A DNA stretch of 64,000 nucleotides from CAZPQM01 sp964588995 (lineage in GTDB: Bacteria; Pseudomonadota; Alphaproteobacteria; Rickettsiales; UBA8987): positions 43,607-107,606 of the forward strand of contig CAZPQM010000008.1 in the NCBI GenBank assembly GCA_964588995.1. The letters run 5' to 3'. Both the position numbers and the translations under genes were made by a program. Below the pieces are notes generated by a model. It searched no databases and had not been told where the DNA came from. It was given only the letters and a program-made list of their open reading frames with translations. Positions 43,627 to 52,917 of this stretch are shown in pieces. Within the stretch, counting starts at the first letter, position 1; every line of letters starts with the position of its first letter.

Positions 43627-44358
43627 ATGAATAAAAAAAATACGATTCTGATTGTTGATGATGAGCCGCAAATACGCAAGCTGCTGACCATCGCGCTGGA
43701 AAGTTCAGGCTATAAAGTCGTTACATGCGATAATGGTTCTGAAGCGACCATGCTTGCCGGTTCAGTCAAACCGGATTTAGTGATTTTGGACCTAGGTTTG
43801 CCGGATATAGATGGCAAGGAGGCGTTAGAAGCGATACGCAGCTATACACAGGTTCCGGTTATCATTTGCTCGGTACGCGATGAAGACGAGGAAATTGTCG
43901 CCGCGCTTGATCAGGGTGCAAATGATTACATTACCAAGCCATTCAGCCCGCAGATTTTACTGGCCCGCATCCGCGCGAACCTGCGCCAAGCCGCTACAGA
44001 AGAAGCGGGAAGCCCGGAGCTAACTAACGGTCCCATTAAGATGGACCTAGTCCGTCATGAGGTCTTTTTAAACGAAGAAAAAATAGCACTGACGCCTAAA
44101 GAGTATGATTTATTACGCTATTTTATGACACAACAGGGGCGCATGCTGACGCATCGGCAAATTTTAAAAGATATTTGGGGCCCGGCAAACGTAGACGACA
44201 TGCAGTATTTACGTGTTTATATTGGACAGCTCCGCGAAAAAATAGAAACGGACCCCTCCGATCCGCACTTTATTATCACGGAACCGGGTATTGGCTATCG
44301 TATGGAAACCCTTTCATCCGGGGAAACAGATTCGGAACTCAGAGCGGCAAGCCTTTAA
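43627..44358 (+). CDS. OmpR/KdpE-family response regulator
   Basis: A 243-residue protein with an N-terminal receiver (ILIVDDEPQIRKLL; phospho-Asp in LVILDLGLPDIDG; Lys in YITKPFSP). The C-terminal winged helix has ALTPKEYDLLRYFMTQQGR, LTHRQILKDIWG, LRVYIGQLREKIE and EPGIGYRME. The sequence is KdpE-like. No cognate kinase is adjacent; the KdpD-like kinase is about 4 kb away and already paired with a single-domain receiver. The 3' end overlaps the Crp/Fnr gene by four bases, convergently. Confidence 0.92.
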   Translation: MNKKNTILIVDDEPQIRKLLTIALESSGYKVVTCDNGSEATMLAGSVKPDLVILDLGLPDIDGKEALEAIRSYTQVPVIICSVRDEDEEIVAALDQGANDYITKPFSPQILLARIRANLRQAATEEAGSPELTNGPIKMDLVRHEVFLNEEKIALTPKEYDLLRYFMTQQGRMLTHRQILKDIWGPANVDDMQYLRVYIGQLREKIETDPSDPHFIITEPGIGYRMETLSSGETDSELRAASL

Positions 44359-45101
44359 GAGGCCTTGCATTGGTGCTTCGGATACCATTCAGTACGAATA
44401 CGATAATACTCTTCATTAAAATCGCAGAGCGCCGCCAGACCATCCGGATCCAGTAACCGAATCTTACGCCCTTCCCGTTCAATCAAGGAGCGTGCTTCCA
44501 GTGATTTCATCATGCGATTGACATATACCGTGGTTAACCCTAGTGCATCCCCGATTATTTCTTGGGAAAGCGGAAAATCAAAACGGTTATCCTCTTGATT
44601 GCAATGGTTAATCATAAATAATCGCGCCCGAATCTGCAGGAGGAAAAGTGCAATTTTTCCTTCTTTCTCCATCCGCCCTACAGCTTTCAATCGATCGATT
44701 AACTCCACATTATCCTGCATCCCGATAGAAAAAATCAGGGCTGTCAACTCTGGCTCTTTAATAAAAATGTCCCGCAAACCATCCTGAGTAAAAGGACATA
44801 ATACCCCTTCCGAAAGAGCTAGCAGGCCGCTGATATTGCGTTCAAACGGCAAACTGTTAGTCCCAATAATATCTCCCGGAAAGTGAAAATTGAGGATAAT
44901 GCGCCCTCCATCCGGTAAATAGGAATAATTAGCAAACCAACCATGTTTAACCACATAAAGTAACTGGTTAGAGTCATTCTGCTTAAAAACGATGTCGCCT
45001 TTCCTGAATGCCTCTTCTTCTTTCTCTAAGGCATCTAATAAATCACGCTCATGCTTGGTGAGAGGCTTAAAATAGGAAAATTTATCAATCAGGCAGCTCA
45101 T
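44355..45101 (-). CDS. Crp/Fnr-family transcription regulator
   Basis: The 248-residue protein has a cyclic-nucleotide-binding-like domain (FRKGDIVFKQNDSNQLLYVV, FHFPGDIIGTNSLPF) and a helix-turn-helix (LSQEIIGDALGLTTVYVNRM) with the wing SLIEREGRKIRL. It lacks the N-terminal Cys cluster of FNR, so it does not sense oxygen through an iron-sulfur centre in the usual way. It follows the disulfide reductase gene by six bases, likely one operon. Confidence 0.92.
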   Translation of the reverse strand: MSCLIDKFSYFKPLTKHERDLLDALEKEEEAFRKGDIVFKQNDSNQLLYVVKHGWFANYSYLPDGGRIILNFHFPGDIIGTNSLPFERNISGLLALSEGVLCPFTQDGLRDIFIKEPELTALIFSIGMQDNVELIDRLKAVGRMEKEGKIALFLLQIRARLFMINHCNQEDNRFDFPLSQEIIGDALGLTTVYVNRMMKSLEARSLIEREGRKIRLLDPDGLAALCDFNEEYYRIRTEWYPKHQCKAS

Positions 45102-45107
45102 ATATCC

Positions 45108-46451
45108 TCATTTCTTTATTGCTTTCAGTGTACTGACTAACGCCGTTTTTAATCCTTCTTCTACAACGGGGTGGTAAAAAGGCATCGTGAGCATTGCCTC
45201 AACCGTAAGCTTCTGCCCGATGGCCAGCGCGAGCAGATGCGCCATGTGCTCACCGGCAGGCGCGACCATTTCCGCGCCTAACAGCTGACCGGTCTGACGA
45301 TCCGCGTAAAGATATAATCTACCGTCGTTTTGCAATATGATGCGCGAACGCCCCTGCGAGCTAAAATCCACACTGCCTATGGCCGCACCGCATTTTACCG
45401 CTTGGTCGTAGCTGATTCCGATAGACGCGATGTTGGGGTGGGTAAATACCATAGTAAGTGGCGTTCTGCGCAAATCACCGGTTTCCAGCCCAAGCGCATG
45501 CCGCGCAGCAAACTTGCCTTCATCTACCGCCTCATGCAGAATCTCATAGCATTTGTTCACATCACCCGCCATATAGATGGGCGCATTTTCCAGTTTAAGG
45601 GTATAAGGGTCAAAGTGCGGAAAGCCTTGCTCATTTAAGGACGCACTGGTATTTTCAAGCTGCAATCCATTGAGGTTCGGCGCTCTTCCCGCCGCAATTA
45701 ACACTTTATCAACATGATAGCTTTTCTCATTGGCCGTAAGGCACACAGAACCGTCTTTCAACTCCGCCTGAACGTCCGCTCTCATCTCCAGCTGCATGTG
45801 CTTGCGAAAATACGCAATCATCATCTGATTCAGCTCAGGATGAGCTAGGCCGGCTATCGTATCCGTCCGTTGAAATGCAACCACATCACAACCAAGCGCA
45901 CTGAGGGCGCATGCCATCTCGGCACCAATCGCCCCCATCCCTATAATGCCGATACGTTCCGGCACGTCGTCCTGCTCAAATAGCGTATCGGTTGTGAGAC
46001 AATAATCTTTTACCGATTCAAAAGCCTTCGGGATGCGGGGAGAGGTACCCGTTGCTATAATCGTGGCACGGGTCTCAATCGTTCGGCCATTCACCTCCAG
46101 ATGATGATCATCCATAAAACGCGGCGCACCTTCTTCAAAGCCCGAAAAGGACTCAGTCTCTTCTGCAGCCGACCCGGCAAAACGATCCCGAAGCGTGCGT
46201 ACATGACGCAAAATAGCCGGCTGGTCCGCTTTTAGCTCACCCTGCACCAGCCCCTCTTGCTGGAGTTTGTGTAGTTGTCCAATTATAAAGGCCGGATGGA
46301 TCAACGCTTTGGATGGCATGCATCCCACCCGGGCACAGGTAGTGCCTAACGAGCCATGCTGCAATAAGGCGATATTATCCGTATGCTTGCGCGCGACTTT
46401 ATAAGCGGAAATACCGGCGCTACCCGCGCCTATTATGGTGAGATCGTACAT
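45108..46451 (-). CDS. Pyridine nucleotide-disulfide oxidoreductase (dihydrolipoamide dehydrogenase-like)
   Basis: A 447-residue class I flavoprotein reductase. FAD motif: LTIIGAGSAGISAYKVARK. Redox pair: GTTCARVGCMPSKALIH (C-x4-C). NAD motif: IGIIGMGAIGAEMACAL. Second FAD motif: IYMAGDVNKCYEILHEA. Dimer domain ends with MPFYHPVVEEGLKTAL, holding the catalytic His and Glu. It is more divergent than the pyruvate-dehydrogenase E3 and has no lipoyl partner genes nearby, so lipoamide may not be the true substrate. Confidence 0.88.
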   Translation of the reverse strand: MYDLTIIGAGSAGISAYKVARKHTDNIALLQHGSLGTTCARVGCMPSKALIHPAFIIGQLHKLQQEGLVQGELKADQPAILRHVRTLRDRFAGSAAEETESFSGFEEGAPRFMDDHHLEVNGRTIETRATIIATGTSPRIPKAFESVKDYCLTTDTLFEQDDVPERIGIIGMGAIGAEMACALSALGCDVVAFQRTDTIAGLAHPELNQMMIAYFRKHMQLEMRADVQAELKDGSVCLTANEKSYHVDKVLIAAGRAPNLNGLQLENTSASLNEQGFPHFDPYTLKLENAPIYMAGDVNKCYEILHEAVDEGKFAARHALGLETGDLRRTPLTMVFTHPNIASIGISYDQAVKCGAAIGSVDFSSQGRSRIILQNDGRLYLYADRQTGQLLGAEMVAPAGEHMAHLLALAIGQKLTVEAMLTMPFYHPVVEEGLKTALVSTLKAIKK

Positions 46452-46541
46452 CTTTATGCATTCTTTATGTCTGAGCCATCACCATGTATAGCAACGTTAC
46501 CCATAAAAAAGCCATAATTACAATGAAAGTAGAGGTAAAAT

Positions 46542-46814
46542 ATGAAAAAGCGAAACAGAATAATTACTTACATAATAGGCTTTTATCTTGCTATCATTGC
46601 TATTTACGGGTTTATCTTCCTGCTCTCCAATGGCTCGGAATCTATGGCAAGCTTCCTCACCATTGGGCTTATCCTTCTGATAGCAGCCGCCTTAGTGCCG
46701 CTGTTTTTCATGAAACGGCTTATGAAACTATCACAGGATGTGGAGAAGGACGGCTCGACCTACCGGGTTAAGGATTTTGCAGAACCTGAGCCCGAACCTG
46801 AAATTAAAAAATAG
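46542..46814 (+). CDS. Small two-helix membrane protein, hypothetical
   Basis: A 90-residue protein with two hydrophobic helices (IITYIIGFYLAIIAIYGFI; a second over FLTIGLILLIAAALVPLFF) and an acidic, Pro-rich tail (FAEPEPEPEIKK). A GAGGTAAA site precedes the ATG. It is not assigned to a family. It lies between the reductase and the carbonic anhydrase. Confidence 0.6.
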   Translation: MKKRNRIITYIIGFYLAIIAIYGFIFLLSNGSESMASFLTIGLILLIAAALVPLFFMKRLMKLSQDVEKDGSTYRVKDFAEPEPEPEIKK

Positions 46815-46922
46815 ACCGCCCTTTCGGATTAGCTGCATCTCTGCCAATATTTTACTGGCCAGCGACGTCGATTAATCCTATGGTGCGCTTCCAAAGGCTA
46901 AGTTAAAAATGAGGTGGAGAAT

Positions 46923-47663
46923 ATGGTAAAACCCGTAATCGCTATAACGCTTGCTGGAACCGTACTTTTAGGCCAGAACGCTTTCGCTGAAGAACAGGTT
47001 AAATGGGGCTACCACGGTGATAAAAGTTTTGAAGATTGGGGTAAGCTGGATGCGGCCTATTCTACCTGCACAGAAGGAACCGAACAATCGCCCATCAATA
47101 TCAGCGAATATATGACGGCAGAGCTCGCAACTTTAAAGCCGAACTATCAACCAGGTGACGCTACCGTCGTTCATAATGGCCATACCATTCAGGTGGACTT
47201 TCCTGATGGTCAAACACTACAGGCAGGTGATACGGAATACCACCTGAAACAGCTGCATTTCCATACGCCGAGTGAGCATTACCTTGATGGATCCCCCTAC
47301 CCGATGGAAGTCCATTTTGTACACCAAACCGAGGCCGGGGATTTAGGCGTTGTCGGTGTGATGATGGAAGTGGGCGAAAGGCATGAGGTGATTGATACAA
47401 TTTGGAAGGCAATTCCGGAGGCTAATACACAAGGCAATACGATTACCCTGTCTGCCGTTGATTTATTACCAGAAGATGTAGATTATTTTACGTATGAAGG
47501 ATCGCTTACTACTCCACCCTGTACCGAAGGCGTGAAGTGGCATGTGGTGAAAGAACCGATAGAGATTTCGCGTGAACAGTTGATTACTTTTCAAACGCTC
47601 TTTCCCGTCAATGCCCGCCCCATTCAGCCACTAAATGATAGAACGGTGAAAGGTGGATCTTAG
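46923..47663 (+). CDS. Alpha-carbonic anhydrase, exported
   Basis: A 246-residue periplasmic enzyme that hydrates CO2. Signal peptide residues 1-22 (ending AFAEE). The alpha-CA core has GTEQSPINI, the zinc His pair in LHFHTPSEHYLDG, the third His in MEVHFVHQ, and SLTTPPCTEGVKWHV near the C-terminus. The ATG at 46923 follows a GAGGTGGAG site; a GTG three codons upstream is less likely. Confidence 0.95.
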   Translation: MVKPVIAITLAGTVLLGQNAFAEEQVKWGYHGDKSFEDWGKLDAAYSTCTEGTEQSPINISEYMTAELATLKPNYQPGDATVVHNGHTIQVDFPDGQTLQAGDTEYHLKQLHFHTPSEHYLDGSPYPMEVHFVHQTEAGDLGVVGVMMEVGERHEVIDTIWKAIPEANTQGNTITLSAVDLLPEDVDYFTYEGSLTTPPCTEGVKWHVVKEPIEISREQLITFQTLFPVNARPIQPLNDRTVKGGS

Positions 47664-47695
47664 GATTAACGACTAAGCCAGCGCTCACCGTTCGA

Positions 47696-48634
47696 TTACT
47701 CAGCGAGCTTAATCGTGGCAACGGCTAAGGAGCCATTTTCCTGATACTCCAGCTCATCGAAAATGCTGTTGGCAAGGGCAATACCTCGGCCATGGTTATC
47801 AGTGCAGCGTAGCGGGTCGATTTCCAAGAACTTCTCCCAGTTAAACCCTTGCCCCTGATCTTTTACAGAAACGGTAATAGCCTCTTTAGTCTTGCGGTAG
47901 TCCACTTCCACAAATTTTACTTTATTTTCCGGCAATGCTTGCCGACGCGCTACTTCATTCAGCCAGGTAGGCTTTCCTTCGTTCAACAATTCGCCTTTTA
48001 GATCATATCCGATCCCCAGATTCCCATGCTCAATAGCATTGGTAATCAGTTCGGAAAAACCACAGCTAAGCTCGGAGAATCCATAATTGGCATCGCGGGT
48101 TTTGGGGCACATTTTTCCGAGATATAAACATAAGCGCCGCCCCTGCTCGATTGTTTGCAGTTTATAATGGCTGGCTTCCATACAATCAAGCATTAGCAGA
48201 TTGTTATAGGTTTCATCTTTAAAATATTGATAGTCTTCGACTGCCCGGGCTGCGCTAGCAACCAATGCTAATAAAGTCTGTTTTTCGTAAGGCTTGGTCA
48301 AATAATAAAATGCACCGGCCTGTATACCCTCAATCACCTGATTGGTTGCAGCGGCCGCCGTCTGCATAATCACCGGGATATGTTCGTATTCAGGATAGCT
48401 TTTAAGAATTTTAAGCAGCTCCAAACCGTCGGTGCCAGGCATCATCCGGTCCAAAAGAATGATATCAATCTGATCCGGATTAGTGCGTAATACTTCCAGT
48501 GCCTGATCGCTATCCTGCGCGGTCAGCACAAAATAATTCGCGTCGCTCAGATATTCTTCTAAAATATCGAGGTTGATTTCTTCGTCGTCGACAGCAAGAA
48601 CACAAATCTGCTTCTTGCCTCGATCATACAGCAT
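47696..48634 (-). CDS. Receiver domain fused to an RsbW-like ATPase domain
   Basis: A 312-residue fusion. The N-terminal receiver has VLAVDDEEINLDIL, phospho-Asp in IILLDRMMPGTDG and Lys in YLTKPYEKQ. The C-terminal HATPase_c_2 domain has an N box GFSELITNAIEHGNLG, DQGQGFNW and HGRGIALAN. It lacks a HisKA dimerisation His, so the ATPase more likely binds a partner (anti-sigma style) than autophosphorylates. The ATG at 48634 with a GGGGGAG site is chosen over TTG 48649. It overlaps the kinase gene. Confidence 0.85.
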   Translation of the reverse strand: MLYDRGKKQICVLAVDDEEINLDILEEYLSDANYFVLTAQDSDQALEVLRTNPDQIDIILLDRMMPGTDGLELLKILKSYPEYEHIPVIMQTAAAATNQVIEGIQAGAFYYLTKPYEKQTLLALVASAARAVEDYQYFKDETYNNLLMLDCMEASHYKLQTIEQGRRLCLYLGKMCPKTRDANYGFSELSCGFSELITNAIEHGNLGIGYDLKGELLNEGKPTWLNEVARRQALPENKVKFVEVDYRKTKEAITVSVKDQGQGFNWEKFLEIDPLRCTDNHGRGIALANSIFDELEYQENGSLAVATIKLAE

Positions 48635-50129
48635 AAACTCCCCCACCAATGCTTAATTTCTTTACTAATTGTAACGATTTATTAACCGGAAGTAAAAAGG
48701 TAAATGTACAACCCGGTGCAGAACCGTTATTTTCCGCCCATATCTGCCCTTCATGGACATCAACAATTTCACGGCAAATAGACAGGCCAAGACCGGTTCC
48801 ACCGGCTCCGGAATTGGTTTTTGAGCTCTGGGTAAACTTATCAAATACCGCCTCTAATTCATCATCCGGAACACCTACCCCTTCATCGATCACGGAGCAT
48901 CCGGCATAATTGATACCACGTTTATGATGGTCAAATAAGGCTACGCGTATGGTTTTACCCTCAGGCGTGAATTTAACGGCGTTGGAAAGCAAATTATAGA
49001 ACACCTGCGTTATCCGATTTTTATCAAAAATGAAGTCTGTTTTGGTTGCCTCATTTTCAATCTTTACGGTAAGGGACTTATCTTTAAGCAGCGAGTCCAT
49101 CTCGTTAACCACGCTTTCTATCACCTCCTGGAGGTTATGAACGTCGAAGTCAAAATTCATCATCCCTGCTTCAAGCCGCGATAGGTCCAGTAAGTCGTTC
49201 AGCAAAATCAGCAACCGATTGCCACTGGAATGAATAGCATCCACCCGCTTTTTCAGCTTCTCCATCGGGATTTCATCTTTTTGAATATAACCACGTATCA
49301 TATCGGAATAGCTAAGTATGCCATGAAGCGGCGTACGTAATTCATGCGAGATGTTCGCCAGAAATTCAGATTTGAGCTTATTAGCCTTCTCCGCTTCAGT
49401 TTTTGCTTTGCGGAGCTCCAAGTCACTTTTATGAATCGCTTCCAGCATCTGATTAAAATTATCCGTCAGCAGTCCAAGCTCGTCATCCTGCACCTTTTCA
49501 ACCGTGATTGAGTAATCTTTTTCTCTCGAAATGCGTTCTGTCGCTTGCAAAAGGTGATTTACAGGTGAGGTAATAATGCGCTGTAACTTCGTAGCGAGAA
49601 AATAAGCTATTACCATGACAACGAGCCCTATAAGCAGCAAGGTTTTGCCATAAGAGATAATGGATTCCTGCAAGGCCGACACGTCCGATACAATCGTGAT
49701 AAAGCCAATAATATCGTCTTGTACACGAATAGGCCGTGAAATATAAAGAATGTTGGCTCGAAATTCGCTGGCTACCGAACCGATTGTCACAGCTTTACAC
49801 TCAGACATCAATGAAGAGAAGCCGTAGTAAGAAACAAAAAGCCGTTTACTATCATCGTACACGCACACTTTAATAATTGACTTCCGTTCTTCCAACTGAG
49901 CGAGTGTTTCTTCGGCAAATCCTTTATCGCCAAACGACAGTGCCGCCGAAATACTCGAGCCGACCGCCTGAGCAAAAAGAACCTGATCGTTCACTTTCTG
50001 ATTGCGTACATTGGTTTTATAATAATCAAATGAGGCAAAGCTCATCAGTAACATCGACAACCCGGTTATCGAGAGTATGATGTAGAGGACTTTACTGCGC
50101 AGCGAGGAATGTTTAATGCTAAATGCCAC
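48624..50129 (-). CDS. Membrane sensor histidine kinase (periplasmic sensor, HAMP)
   Basis: The 501-residue protein starts with a TM at about 12-32 and a periplasmic sensor of about 120 residues (CHASE8-like). A second TM lies at 160-180; HAMP follows at about 180-235. HisKA contains FLANISHELRTPLHGI, and HATPase has NLLSNAVKFTPEG, DEGVGVPDDELEAVF and GGTGLGLSICREIV. The start is GTG directly after the YfiR stop codon, so the two are coupled. The receiver-ATPase gene follows as its likely target. Confidence 0.92.
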   Translation of the reverse strand: MAFSIKHSSLRSKVLYIILSITGLSMLLMSFASFDYYKTNVRNQKVNDQVLFAQAVGSSISAALSFGDKGFAEETLAQLEERKSIIKVCVYDDSKRLFVSYYGFSSLMSECKAVTIGSVASEFRANILYISRPIRVQDDIIGFITIVSDVSALQESIISYGKTLLLIGLVVMVIAYFLATKLQRIITSPVNHLLQATERISREKDYSITVEKVQDDELGLLTDNFNQMLEAIHKSDLELRKAKTEAEKANKLKSEFLANISHELRTPLHGILSYSDMIRGYIQKDEIPMEKLKKRVDAIHSSGNRLLILLNDLLDLSRLEAGMMNFDFDVHNLQEVIESVVNEMDSLLKDKSLTVKIENEATKTDFIFDKNRITQVFYNLLSNAVKFTPEGKTIRVALFDHHKRGINYAGCSVIDEGVGVPDDELEAVFDKFTQSSKTNSGAGGTGLGLSICREIVDVHEGQIWAENNGSAPGCTFTFLLPVNKSLQLVKKLSIGGGVYAV

Positions 50130-50642
50130 CTACCGCACCCTGTCTGCCAACTGCAATAAGCGGGGATCTATCCTGAAGCCTTTTTCTTCCGTCCGCCTGA
50201 TATTGATTTTCAGACTGAGCCGGTCGGCTTTTTCGTAAAATTCAACAATACCGTGCTGCTGCGAAAATCCTTCCGCATCGCTGACGGTTAAAATCGTCTT
50301 ATGCCCTTCGAACGAGTCGACATCACTGGAATCCATAAACCCTTTTGCAATAAAAATCATGGTGCAGCGTGAGGGTTGCCCCACGGCGTTCAGTGACTGA
50401 ACCTGAATAGTGGGGTCCTTCTTTTTCATGATCGCCTGAAGCGTTTGCGTCATGCTGTCTTCAGCTGCCATGCAGATTCGATGTATCTGGGCGCTCTCAT
50501 CCGGCCATTTCACATAATTGGTAAAATTATATAGAAAGAGCGCCTTTTGCCTCTGTAAATCGGATTGGGCATCAACGGCTACAGATAAGCCAGTCGCCAG
50601 CATAAATGCGCATAGGTAAGTTATGGTACGTTTAATCAACAC
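50130..50642 (-). CDS. YfiR-family periplasmic protein (DUF4154)
   Basis: A 170-residue exported protein: signal peptide about 1-25, then QKALFLYNFTNYVKWPDES, the YfiR/DUF4154 opening. CTMIFIAKGFMDS and the C-terminal ISLKINIRRTEEKGFRIDP-type end (LSLKINIRRTEEKGF) follow. In Pseudomonas, YfiR restrains a membrane signalling enzyme from the periplasm. Here it heads an operon with the histidine kinase, suggesting the same mode of control on that kinase. Confidence 0.9.
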   Translation of the reverse strand: MLIKRTITYLCAFMLATGLSVAVDAQSDLQRQKALFLYNFTNYVKWPDESAQIHRICMAAEDSMTQTLQAIMKKKDPTIQVQSLNAVGQPSRCTMIFIAKGFMDSSDVDSFEGHKTILTVSDAEGFSQQHGIVEFYEKADRLSLKINIRRTEEKGFRIDPRLLQLADRVR

Positions 50643-50853
50643 ATAAATTAAGTTTGTTTAATTATTTAGTGTAGCGGAGCGATGCGTTCATGGGGTGCTG
50701 CATTTGCATAATTGGCTTGCGGAAGCCTTATTTTACGAACGGTTGTGATGTAGAGAGCACGAGGCGTGCCGAGCATGTTACTCAAATACAAAGGTGAGTT
50801 GATTTATCTGTCAAACCAGGAATGCATCGACAGAAAATAATAACATCCGGTTA

Positions 50854-52917
50854 ATGCGGCTGTTATCATGGACTGATAGTAATAAAAGCGTGAAATCCGT
50901 GAAAAAACAAGTACTCTACATTCTTACTCTGCTAGCTACGGCGTTTTCCCCTCGCGCAGATGCGAACATGATCGACTATAGCACCATGGAAACCTTGTTC
51001 GGCGAACCGGTAACGCGCGGAGCAACGGGTGTCGTACAAAAAGCCAGCGAAGTACCCCTCAATATGCAAATTATTACCGCAGACGAAATCAAGCGGAGTG
51101 CGGCCCGGGACCTGCCAGAAATATTGCGCCGTGTAGCCGGTGTCAATGTTCAGCGCTCCGGCTTTAGTTCCGTGGATGTGAATATACGCGGCATGAACGA
51201 GCCTTTTTCGCAGCGCTTGCTGGTTCTGGTCGATGGCCGACAGGTTTACCAAAATCACTACGGCTACGTGGACTGGAATTCGATTCCCGTCCAACTGGCG
51301 GAAATTAAGCAGATTGAAGTGATAAAGGGCCCGAACACGGCGCTTTATGGCTTTAACGCGACCAGCGGCGTCATCAATATCATCACCTTTAACCCGAAAT
51401 ATGATGACGTTGATTCAGTGCAGGCTAGGTATGGTACGCATAACTATGCGGAAGGCAGCCTCGTTAGCACCTTACAGTATGATAAATTAGCGTTTCGCCT
51501 CTCCGGTAATGCATTGCATGCGGATGAATCGGAAGGCCCGTATAACGATGTGGCAGAGTTATCCTTGAGAGAGGACGACGTACTAGCCAATAATTTCAAA
51601 GTGGATGGGATTTTCCAGTTGGGAGAGGATACGCAACTGGGGTTCGAAATAACTGAAAGCTATAATCATAATAATGCCTACTCGTTCTTTAATGTTATTT
51701 CTGATGTTAAATACGACCTAAATTCGTTTCGTACCAACCTGACGCATAATTCCTCGCTGGGAATGTTTGAAGCGATGGTGTATCACAACGCATCCAATGT
51801 GATGTATGATTTCCCGGTCGCTAAAACCTTTGTTATTCCCGTTGAAATTGAAGCCGATCTGACCGTAGCAAAGGTAAGCAACACCACCACGATCGGCTCC
51901 AATCATACAGTGCGCGTTACCGGTGAGTACCGGCACAATAAAAGCAATATTTACCCGGTCGATCTCGAACCAAGCGGCGAGTCGGAACTGCGTTTTACGG
52001 ATTATGCACTCAGCGCCGTCTGGAACTGGAAGGCAAGTGATAACGTAATTGTTTCAACGGGCGCACGCCATGATATCGTGCGGCTTGACCGTCAGGGCGC
52101 AGCACCCCCCGGCCTCACTCAAGGCGACTATGACCGTACCATTGAAGAACCCAGCGTAAATGTGGGCGCCACATACACGCCAACGGAAAATGACACCATT
52201 CGGGTGATGTATGCGCGCGGAGCGGACCTCCCGACCGTCTCTGAATTTGCGCTGCTGTTCCCCTTTGGCCCGACCAGCTTTCTGCTTGGCAATCCGCGTC
52301 TGGACGTCTCCACAGCTGATAATTACGAATTGAATTATGAGCGGCGCCTGCCTTCTATGAACGCCGTATTGAAATTAGCTGCTTTTTATCAGGCGATCCG
52401 CGACGTTCAGTCATTGGATGATTTCACACGCGACTTTCCAACCCCCAACACCACTATTTTCCGCAATACCTCGGATGTGGATATCATCGGGGGTGAGCTG
52501 GAATTAAAAGGTCGTATTCGTGAGCATTACCAGTACGGTATCAGCTACGCGCTTGCTCAGGCGACTGAAGATTTCCTTGATACCGATAATGACGGCAGCG
52601 TCGCTGATGAAGACCCGGTGCAGAAATATGAGGGCCGCAGTCCGGAGCATCAGGTGAATCTTCATCTGGGATACGCGAAGGATAAACTCGCCGCTGATCT
52701 ATTCGGTAATTATATTTCGTCTTTCACTCAGGATCGCAATGAGATGGATCAGGAGGTTAATGACCTCTTTCTGCTAAGTGCCAAGTTGATCTACGACTGG
52801 AATGAGCGCTTCAGCACGTCGCTGACCGGTATCGGCCTGTTAGATGCTAACTGGCGTGAAAACCCCGGACTGGAAGCAGAGAATCAAATTTTCCTTACGC
52901 TGGATTACCGCTTTTAG
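50854..52917 (+). CDS. TonB-dependent outer-membrane receptor
   Basis: A 687-residue receptor with a signal peptide, a plug domain (about 70-180; MQIITADEIKRSAARDLPEI, NIRGMNEPF, LVLVDGRQVYQ, IEVIKGPNTALYGFNATSGV) and a 22-strand barrel ending in a terminal aromatic (FLTLDYRF). The substrate is unknown (iron chelate, vitamin or oligosaccharide). A GTG at 50890 is an alternative start, nearer the signal peptide. It is divergent from the YfiR operon, a pairing seen in other proteobacteria. The 3' end overlaps pdeM by 23 bases, convergently. Confidence 0.92.
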   Translation: MRLLSWTDSNKSVKSVKKQVLYILTLLATAFSPRADANMIDYSTMETLFGEPVTRGATGVVQKASEVPLNMQIITADEIKRSAARDLPEILRRVAGVNVQRSGFSSVDVNIRGMNEPFSQRLLVLVDGRQVYQNHYGYVDWNSIPVQLAEIKQIEVIKGPNTALYGFNATSGVINIITFNPKYDDVDSVQARYGTHNYAEGSLVSTLQYDKLAFRLSGNALHADESEGPYNDVAELSLREDDVLANNFKVDGIFQLGEDTQLGFEITESYNHNNAYSFFNVISDVKYDLNSFRTNLTHNSSLGMFEAMVYHNASNVMYDFPVAKTFVIPVEIEADLTVAKVSNTTTIGSNHTVRVTGEYRHNKSNIYPVDLEPSGESELRFTDYALSAVWNWKASDNVIVSTGARHDIVRLDRQGAAPPGLTQGDYDRTIEEPSVNVGATYTPTENDTIRVMYARGADLPTVSEFALLFPFGPTSFLLGNPRLDVSTADNYELNYERRLPSMNAVLKLAAFYQAIRDVQSLDDFTRDFPTPNTTIFRNTSDVDIIGGELELKGRIREHYQYGISYALAQATEDFLDTDNDGSVADEDPVQKYEGRSPEHQVNLHLGYAKDKLAADLFGNYISSFTQDRNEMDQEVNDLFLLSAKLIYDWNERFSTSLTGIGLLDANWRENPGLEAENQIFLTLDYRF

